Assembly: GCA_037147415.1 (NCBI GenBank)
Contig: JBAWVF010000067.1
Coordinates: 1 to 18,638 of the forward strand
Origin: BOG-933 sp037147415
GTDB lineage: Bacteria > Pseudomonadota > Alphaproteobacteria > Azospirillales > Azospirillaceae
Direction of reading: 5' to 3'
Length of the DNA stretch: 18,638 bases
Shown here: positions 13,213 through 18,638 of the stretch, in pieces
How positions within the stretch are numbered: position 1 is the stretch's first letter
Layout: every line of letters starts with the position of its first letter
Notes under the pieces: model-generated
What the model was told of the DNA's origin: nothing
Databases searched by the model: none
The model's input: the letters and a program-made list of their open reading frames with translations, nothing else
Made by a program: the position numbers and the translations under genes

Positions 13213-15521
13213 GCGTTGAGATGGATGAGGTGGGCTTAACCGCGGCCCCCGTACCGAAATTGCTGGACGAGCCGGTCGACGATCATCGCCGATTGCTGGC
13301 GCGTTTGCGCGACGTCATGGCCGGTCTCGGCACCGGTCAGCAGCGGCTCGACAAGATCGTTCGCCTGATCGCCACCGAAATGAAGGCGGATGTGTGTTCA
13401 TGCTACCTCATGCGCTCGGGCGACATGCTGGAGCTGTTCTCGACCATCGGCCTTAATCAGACGGCGGTGCATAAAACCCGGCTGCGGGTGGGCGAGGGTG
13501 TGGTCGGCGATATCGCGGCCCGGGCCCGTTCGATCGCGCTGGCCGACGCGCGCAGCCATCCCAATTTCGCCTACCGACCCGAAACCGGTGAAGACGAATT
13601 TCGGTCGTTGCTCGGGGTGCCGATTCTGCGCGGCGGCCGGGTGCGCGGGGTTTTGGTTATTCAGCATGCGTTACAGCGCCAATATGTCGAGGAGGAGGTC
13701 GAGACTCTCCAGACCATAGCCATGGTGGTGGCCGAACTGGTGGCGGGCGGCGTTCTGGTCGGCCGGCAAGAGCTATCCAATGTCGGCAACGCCGCGCTGC
13801 TGCCTTCGCGTCTCGGCGGCGTCAGCTTCAACGGCGGCTTGGCGATCGGTCATGCGGTACTGCATCGGCATCAACTGACCATTCGAGACATGGTGGCCGA
13901 CGACCCCGACGCCGAGCTGGACCGGCTGCGCACCGCGCTGGCCGGGATGTACGGGGCGATCGACGCTTTGCTGGCCGCGACCGCCGATGGCAGCGAGCAC
14001 CGCGATATTCTGGAAACCTATCGGATGTTTGCCGAGGATCGCGGCTGGTTGTCGCGTATCCGCGAGGCGATCAAGACCGGGCTGACCGCCGACGCGGCGG
14101 TAATCCAGGTCCAGAACGACACCCGTGCCCGCATGAACCAGATCGCTGATCCCTATATTCGGGAGCGGTTGCTGGATCTCGACGATTTGACCAACCGCCT
14201 GTTGCGCCATCTGGCCGGCAAGAAGTCGGCGACCGACGGTGTGGCGGTCCCCGAAGACATGATTTTGGTGGCGCGCACGCTTGGTCCGGCCGAGCTTTTG
14301 GATTACGACCGTTCGAAGTTGCGGGCGCTGGTGCTGGAAGAAGGCTCGGCGACCAGCCATGTTGTGATTGTCGCTCGCGCCTTGAATATTCCCGTGGTCG
14401 GTCAGTGTATCGACGCGCTCAACCGCGTCGATCCGCTTGATCAGGTCATCGTCGATGGTGACAACGCCCAGGTTTTCGTCCGGCCGAGCGAGGACATAAA
14501 ATACACGGTTGCCGAGTCGATGCGCATGATTGCCATGCGGGAGCGCCTGTTTGCCAGGGTCCGCGGCTTGCCTTCGGTCAGCCATGACGGCGTGCCGGTG
14601 GCGATCATGCTGAATGCCGGGCTGCTGATCGACCTGCCTCACCTGGAAAACAGCGGGGCCGACGGCATCGGGCTGTACCGTACCGAAATTCCCTTCATGA
14701 TTCGTTCGACCTATCCGGACGTGGCGACCCAGACCGTGCTTTACGCCAAGGTGCTGGAAATGTCCGGCGACAAGCCGGTGGTGTTTCGGACCCTCGATGT
14801 CGGCGGTGACAAAAAGCTGCCCTATTTTGCCTGCCATGAGGAGGCCAATCCGGCGCTCGGCTGGCGTGCGGTTCGGATTAGTCTCGACCGGCCGGCGATG
14901 CTGAGAAAACAATTGCGCGCCCTGCTGCGGGCGGCGACCGGACGGCCTTTGTCGCTGATGTTCCCGATGGTGGCCGAGGTTGCCGAGTTTGAACAAGCGC
15001 GCAAGATGGTCGATATGGAAATCGCCCGGACCGCCGCTGAAGGGTATGAGCCGCCGTCGAAGGTGCGGGTCGGGGTCATGATCGAAGTGCCGGCGTTGTT
15101 GCTTCAGTTGAAAGTGCTGTTGCCGATGGTCGATTTCGTTTCGGTCGGCTCGAATGATCTGTCGCAATACTTGTTTGCGTTTGATCGCGGTGACCCGCGC
15201 ATGACCAATCGCTATGATACTTTGTCGCCGCCGATGTTGGCCGCGCTCAGTTTGATTGTCGAGCAGTGCGAGATTGCGGGGGTGCCGCTGTCGATCTGCG
15301 GCGAAATGGCCGGGCGGCCGCTGGAGGCGATGGCGCTGGTCGGGATCGGTTTTCGCTCGCTGTCGATGTCACCGCCTTCGGTCGGGCCGGTGAAGACCAT
15401 GCTGCGCTCGCTTGATGTCGCCCGGCTGCGTGAATATTTGCTAAGCTTGACGCGCTGTCATGATCACAGCTTGCGTGATCGGCTGCGTGCTTTTGCCAGG
15501 GACCATAGCATCTTGATTTAG
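13209..15521 (+). CDS. ptsP: Phosphoenolpyruvate-protein phosphotransferase PtsP (EI-Ntr)
   Basis: First enzyme of the nitrogen-related PTS: it takes phosphate from PEP to NPr (PtsO) and on to EIIA-Ntr, a regulatory chain rather than sugar transport. The 770-aa protein has an N-terminal GAF sensory domain (about residues 25-180), an EI N-terminal helical part (about 205-340), the phosphohistidine segment EGSATSHVVIVARALNIPVV with His384, and a C-terminal PEP-binding barrel with GADGIGLYRTEIPFM, SVGSNDLSQYLFAFDRGDP and catalytic Cys697 in SICGEMAGRP. The GAF domain separates EI-Ntr from sugar EI. The GTG start shares GTGA with the preceding stop; ATG 13221 is an alternative. Partner genes are not in the window. 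It is followed by 100 nt, then rodZ. Confidence 0.95.
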   Translation: MSVEMDEVGLTAAPVPKLLDEPVDDHRRLLARLRDVMAGLGTGQQRLDKIVRLIATEMKADVCSCYLMRSGDMLELFSTIGLNQTAVHKTRLRVGEGVVGDIAARARSIALADARSHPNFAYRPETGEDEFRSLLGVPILRGGRVRGVLVIQHALQRQYVEEEVETLQTIAMVVAELVAGGVLVGRQELSNVGNAALLPSRLGGVSFNGGLAIGHAVLHRHQLTIRDMVADDPDAELDRLRTALAGMYGAIDALLAATADGSEHRDILETYRMFAEDRGWLSRIREAIKTGLTADAAVIQVQNDTRARMNQIADPYIRERLLDLDDLTNRLLRHLAGKKSATDGVAVPEDMILVARTLGPAELLDYDRSKLRALVLEEGSATSHVVIVARALNIPVVGQCIDALNRVDPLDQVIVDGDNAQVFVRPSEDIKYTVAESMRMIAMRERLFARVRGLPSVSHDGVPVAIMLNAGLLIDLPHLENSGADGIGLYRTEIPFMIRSTYPDVATQTVLYAKVLEMSGDKPVVFRTLDVGGDKKLPYFACHEEANPALGWRAVRISLDRPAMLRKQLRALLRAATGRPLSLMFPMVAEVAEFEQARKMVDMEIARTAAEGYEPPSKVRVGVMIEVPALLLQLKVLLPMVDFVSVGSNDLSQYLFAFDRGDPRMTNRYDTLSPPMLAALSLIVEQCEIAGVPLSICGEMAGRPLEAMALVGIGFRSLSMSPPSVGPVKTMLRSLDVARLREYLLSLTRCHDHSLRDRLRAFARDHSILI

Positions 15522-15621
15522 GCCGGGTGCGTTATCCTCTGAAGGATTCGCTTTCGGCGGTGAGGGTTGATAGAACTGATAAAGCCTTGAAGACGGGGCG
15601 GAGCGGCGGGACGGCGACGAC

Positions 15622-16968
15622 ATGGGCGATCTCAAACGCAAAATCCTGAAACTGTTTTCCGGAGGCGGCCGAGCGGTTGCCGGCGACGAACCGGTTGCGG
15701 TTTATCCGAGTGAATACCGGGAGCTTCCGCGCATCGGCAGTGTGCTGCGCTCCGCCCGGACCGAGGCCGGGTTGGAGCTGCGCGATGTCGCCAGCATGCT
15801 CAAAATCCGTTATGTCTTCATGGAGGCGCTTGAAGATGGGCGCTATTCCGATCTGCCGGGCACCGCCTATGCGGTCGGCTTCGTGCGGACCTATGCCGAT
15901 TATCTCGGGCTTGACCGCGATGCCGTGGTTCGGACCTTTAAGGACGAGGTAGCCGGCAAAGGCGGGCGGCAGAATCTTTATTTCCCGACTCCGGTGCCCG
16001 AAGGCAAGGTGCCGGGCGGGACCGTGCTGCTGATTTCGCTGGTGCTGGCCTGCCTGGTCTATGGCAGTTGGTACATATTATCGGCGACCGATCGCCGTAT
16101 TGTCGATGTGGTGCCGGCGCTGCCGCAGCGCCTGCTCTCGCTGCTCGATATTTTCTCCCATACCGGTGGTGCCGCCCCGGGAACGGGGTCAACGGCGACC
16201 ACCACGACCGCAGCTCCCGCTTCGGCTTCCGCACCGGCTGCGCCGCCGGTCGGCTCGGCAGAAAATGCTCCGTTGCAGCCGCCTTTGCCGGTTGCCGAGC
16301 CCGTATCGCCGCCCCAACTGGCGGTGATGCCCGGCGGAATCGTGCTCAAGCCCGGAACCGCGTTGGATCTCCGTACGGGTGCGCCGATCGTGCCGACGGC
16401 TCCATCCGTGCCGACCACGACCACCACTGCACCGACCATATCGGCGGCTCCGGCCGAAGCCGCTAACGACAGCACCGATGAAATCCCGCTGGTTTCCGGT
16501 CCGTCGGACGAGGCGGGACCGGGGCCGTTGGTGCCGATGGCACCGCGGATCAAACCGCCCCGGCCGGGTGCCGCGGCCGCAGCGGCGGATACCGTGATTC
16601 CCGTGATTCCCCCGACTGTTGTGCCCGGCGCGCCGCCGGCGGCTACCGATCTTGGTCTGCCACAGGGGCGGGTTTATGGCAGCCAGAATCATGATTCGAA
16701 GCTGACGATCAAGGCGGTGCAGGACACGTGGGTCCAGGTGCGCGATGCTTCGGGAGAGGCTTTGTTTACCAGGGTGCTACATCCCGGTGATACGTTCCGG
16801 GTGCCCGATCGCCAGGGGATTCGTTTACGTACCGGCAACGCCGGTGGTTTGACCGTAGCGAACGAAGGCGGCGAAGCCAAACCGCTCGGTCAGGTCGGTG
16901 AAGTCCTGCGCGACGTGCCGGTAGAACCCGGGGTGCGGAGCACTAGTAACAACAGCGGTAATAACTGA
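15622..16968 (+). CDS. rodZ: RodZ-like cell shape protein (HTH_25, DUF4115)
   Basis: A 448-aa bitopic membrane protein. Residues about 37-100 form the RodZ-type HTH domain, with GSVLRSARTEAGLELRDVAS and then LPGTAYAVGFVRTYADYLGL. A single transmembrane helix follows at about 132-153 (VLLISLVLACLVYGSWYIL). A long Ala/Pro/Thr-rich periplasmic linker (about 180-345) leads to a DUF4115 beta-domain (about 361-432, LTIKAVQDTWVQVRDASGEALF). RodZ connects MreB filaments to the envelope and keeps rod shape. Placement directly before ispG reproduces the rodZ-ispG order known in E. coli, which supports the name. Longer than E. coli RodZ mainly because of the linker. The ribosome site of ATG 15622 is weak. 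Confidence 0.88.
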   Translation: MGDLKRKILKLFSGGGRAVAGDEPVAVYPSEYRELPRIGSVLRSARTEAGLELRDVASMLKIRYVFMEALEDGRYSDLPGTAYAVGFVRTYADYLGLDRDAVVRTFKDEVAGKGGRQNLYFPTPVPEGKVPGGTVLLISLVLACLVYGSWYILSATDRRIVDVVPALPQRLLSLLDIFSHTGGAAPGTGSTATTTTAAPASASAPAAPPVGSAENAPLQPPLPVAEPVSPPQLAVMPGGIVLKPGTALDLRTGAPIVPTAPSVPTTTTTAPTISAAPAEAANDSTDEIPLVSGPSDEAGPGPLVPMAPRIKPPRPGAAAAAADTVIPVIPPTVVPGAPPAATDLGLPQGRVYGSQNHDSKLTIKAVQDTWVQVRDASGEALFTRVLHPGDTFRVPDRQGIRLRTGNAGGLTVANEGGEAKPLGQVGEVLRDVPVEPGVRSTSNNSGNN

Positions 16969-16987
16969 ATTTTCGGACGGAATTGTC

Positions 16988-18106
16988 ATGAGTTTGCGCC
17001 CCTATCGCGTGGTTAATCGCCGCCCCAGCCGCAAGATCATGGTCGGCAAGGTTGCCGTCGGTGGTGATGCGCCGATTTCGGTGCAAACCATGACCAACAG
17101 CTTGACCGCCGACGCCGCGGCCACCATTGCTCAAATTAAGGCGGCGGAGGAGGCCGGGGCCGATATCGTCCGGGTCTCGTGCCCCGACGAGGAGTCGACC
17201 GCGGCGCTAAAGGAGATTGTCCGCGCGGTGGCGGTGCCGATCGTGGCCGATATTCACTTCCACTATAAGCGCGCGATTGAGGCCGCCGAGGCCGGTGCCG
17301 CCTGTCTGCGCATCAATCCCGGCAATATCGGTTCGGATGACCGCGTGCGCGAAGTGGTGCGCGCGGCCAAGGATCATGGCTGTTCGATTCGGATCGGGGT
17401 CAACGCCGGCTCGCTGGAAAAGGATTTGCTGGAAAAATTCGGCGAGCCGTGCCCGGAGGCGCTGGTCGAATCGGCGCTCCATCACGCCCGCATTCTGGAA
17501 GATCACGACTTTTTCGAATTCAAGATCAGCGTCAAGGCCTCCGACGTGTTTCTGGCGGTGGCGTCATACGAGGCGCTGGCCAAGGCGTGCGACTATCCGC
17601 TTCATATCGGCATCACCGAGGCCGGCGGTTTGCGCATGGGCACGGTGAAATCCTCGATCGGGCTCGGCCGCTTGTTGTGGAACGGCATCGGCGACACCAT
17701 CCGGGTTTCGCTGTCGGCGCCCCCGGTCGAAGAGGTCAAGGTCGGCTTCGACATGCTGAAGGCGCTGGGCTTGCGCCAGCGCGGCGTCTCGGTGATTTCC
17801 TGCCCGAGTTGCGCGCGCCAGAATTTCGACGTGATCAAGACAGTTGAAATTCTTGAACAAAGGCTGGCTCATATCACCACCCCGATGTCGCTCTCGGTAA
17901 TCGGCTGCGTCGTCAACGGTCCCGGCGAGGCGCGCGAGACCGATGTCGGCTTGACCGGCGGCGGCAACAATACTCACCAGATTTACCTGGAAGGTGAACA
18001 GGCTCACCGCCTGAAAGACGGCGATATCGTCGAGCATCTGGTTCAACTGGCTGAAAAGAAAGCGGCTGCGATTGAAGCGGCGATCAAGGACGCCAAACGC
18101 GGGTAA
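16988..18106 (+). CDS. ispG: 4-hydroxy-3-methylbut-2-enyl diphosphate synthase IspG
   Basis: An iron-sulphur enzyme of the MEP (non-mevalonate) isoprenoid pathway, converting MEcPP to HMBPP in the cytoplasm. At 372 aa it is the short bacterial form. Three cluster cysteines are clear, Cys272 and Cys275 in SCPSCARQNFDV and Cys307 in VIGCVVNGPGEARETDVGL, with Glu314 in the same motif. The TIM-barrel portion shows SVQTMTNSLTADAAATIAQI and CLRINPGNIG. ATG 16988 is preceded by GGACGGA (16975-16981). Only 19 nt separate it from rodZ, so they are probably co-transcribed. The product feeds quinones (UbiG) and cell-wall lipid carriers. Confidence 0.97.
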   Translation: MSLRPYRVVNRRPSRKIMVGKVAVGGDAPISVQTMTNSLTADAAATIAQIKAAEEAGADIVRVSCPDEESTAALKEIVRAVAVPIVADIHFHYKRAIEAAEAGAACLRINPGNIGSDDRVREVVRAAKDHGCSIRIGVNAGSLEKDLLEKFGEPCPEALVESALHHARILEDHDFFEFKISVKASDVFLAVASYEALAKACDYPLHIGITEAGGLRMGTVKSSIGLGRLLWNGIGDTIRVSLSAPPVEEVKVGFDMLKALGLRQRGVSVISCPSCARQNFDVIKTVEILEQRLAHITTPMSLSVIGCVVNGPGEARETDVGLTGGGNNTHQIYLEGEQAHRLKDGDIVEHLVQLAEKKAAAIEAAIKDAKRG

Positions 18107-18132
18107 AGTCCCGATTGCCGCGTTGACTTTAC
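18103..18132 (+). promoter_or_regulatory. Inverted repeat across the ispG stop
   Basis: GTAAAGTC (18103-18110) is perfectly complementary to GACTTTAC (18125-18132) around a 14-nt loop, and the left arm includes the ispG TAA (18104-18106). There is no T-tract after the right arm, so it is not a classical terminator. It lies 25 nt before the small coiled-coil gene. Options are a transcript-end structure, an operator or a chance repeat. Confidence 0.35.
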
Positions 18133-18157
18133 GCGAGGTCGGGCGGAAGATGGCAGC

Positions 18158-18574
18158 ATGAATGCGGAGAGCCCGATGACTGTCGAAACCGAACTCACGG
18201 CAATCAAAACCGCCCTTGTCGTTCAGGGCAAGGAAATTACCGGGATCAAGGCCGCGCAGGCCGAAATGAAGGCTGTGCAGGCTGTTCAAGGCGAGCAGAT
18301 TGCTGAAATCAAGGCCGTGCAAGCCGTACAAGGCGAGCAGATTCTAGAAATCAAAGCGCTGCAAGCTGACATTAAGACCACATTGGGGCAATTTCTGCCC
18401 ATTATGTTGCGGCTGCTTAATGATGTCGGGGAAAATAAGGGGCGGGCTGAGGGGGTACCGACAGCGCGGGACTTTGGCCGGCTGGAAGGTCGGGTCGATG
18501 CACTCGAAGCGCGTCAGCCGACCACACTGGCCTATCAATCACCCGAGCAACGACGCCCCGGCGGGGGCAGCTGA
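18158..18574 (+). CDS. Small repeat-built coiled-coil protein, unknown function
   Basis: A 138-aa protein of unrecognised family. ATG 18158 has GGAAGA 7 nt upstream; ATG 18176 is in frame as an alternative. Residues about 11-72 are helical and built from a 14-residue period (EIKAVQAVQGEQI), predicted to form a coiled coil. A short hydrophobic helix follows (about 76-88, LGQFLPIMLRLL), then a second short helix (RLEGRVDALEAR, about 108-119) and a disordered Gly-rich end. No signal peptide and no clear transmembrane segment. The layout is loosely similar to phage XhlA-type and other oligomerising coiled-coil proteins, but identity is not claimed. It replaces hisS, which often follows ispG. Confidence 0.6.
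   Translation: MNAESPMTVETELTAIKTALVVQGKEITGIKAAQAEMKAVQAVQGEQIAEIKAVQAVQGEQILEIKALQADIKTTLGQFLPIMLRLLNDVGENKGRAEGVPTARDFGRLEGRVDALEARQPTTLAYQSPEQRRPGGGS
18263..18376 (+). repeat. 42-bp tandem repeats in the coiled-coil gene
   Basis: Units at 18263-18304 and 18305-18346 are nearly identical at the base level, starting GAAATGAAGGCTGTGCAG and GAAATCAAGGCCGTGCAA, with a partial third from 18347 (GAAATCAAAGCGCTGCAA) and a degenerate earlier unit near 18242. Each encodes 14 residues. Most differences are synonymous, which suggests selection on the protein after duplication. Confidence 0.75.
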
Positions 18575-18638
18575 TTTTATCCCCCGACCATGAAACGCGG
18601 TTACCGTCCCGGCCGCAACTTTCGATACAGCTCCAGAT
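18575..18638. other. Unresolved edge, possible start or end of another gene
   Basis: The last 64 bases hold two weak alternatives. On the + strand, ATG 18590 stays open to the edge (MKRGYRPGRNFRYSSR) but lacks a ribosome site. On the - strand, a frame entering from the edge ends at TAA 18603-18601 with C-terminus LELYRKLRPGR. Neither was assigned. Confidence 0.2.

Noticed and set aside
13773..15167. 464-codon frame on the - strand
   Set aside because: Antisense of ptsP, whose catalytic motifs are all present; His/Arg/Gln-rich shadow translation.
16059..16692. Overlapping frames in the rodZ linker
   Set aside because: Low-complexity Ala/Pro/Thr coding sequence produces open frames in all phases; only the rodZ frame has domains on both sides.

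Overview
The window is GC-rich chromosomal DNA from a motile, Gram-negative alphaproteobacterium, most likely of the Rhodospirillales type. This is inferred from the MetX/MetW pair, the lysC - nitronate monooxygenase-like - ptsP - rodZ - ispG run, UbiG, and the flagellar/chemotaxis genes. No rRNA, tRNA, CRISPR array or insertion sequence was seen.

Region 1 (1-347) is non-coding. It holds two near-identical 89-bp copies of a palindrome-headed dispersed repeat, then a good sigma-70-like promoter and a leader hairpin. Region 2 (348-5493) is a tight four-gene + strand operon: cheZ, a MotB-like membrane protein lacking the stator aspartate, a second MotB-like protein that has it, and a large exported beta-domain/TPR protein. 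It looks like a flagellar-motor module and is the most interesting part of the window. Region 3 (5508-7324, - strand) is metX-metW, coupled by a TAATG overlap, for methionine synthesis. It is divergent from a chorismate mutase gene (7454-8347) with a degenerate prephenate-dehydratase/ACT-like C-terminal half.

Region 4 (8302-9821) holds an AT-rich acyltransferase-3 gene on the - strand and, divergent from it, a solitary minimal fliN. This stretch looks like accessory DNA between housekeeping genes. Region 5 (9911-10675, - strand) is ubiG. Region 6 (10826-18106, + strand) is lysC, an FMN-dependent nitronate monooxygenase-like gene, ptsP (EI-Ntr), rodZ and ispG. It joins amino-acid synthesis, nitrogen-PTS signalling, cell shape and isoprenoid supply in one co-directional run. 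Region 7 (18107-18638) has a small repeat-built coiled-coil gene where hisS would often follow ispG, then an unresolved edge.

Functionally, CheZ, the MotB-like pair, the TPR protein and FliN belong to motility. LysC and MetX/MetW share the aspartate family, and the chorismate mutase feeds Phe/Tyr. IspG supplies isoprenoid precursors that ubiquinone (UbiG) needs. Start codons were chosen from ribosome-binding sites, promoter positions and family alignments recalled from memory. No database search was possible.
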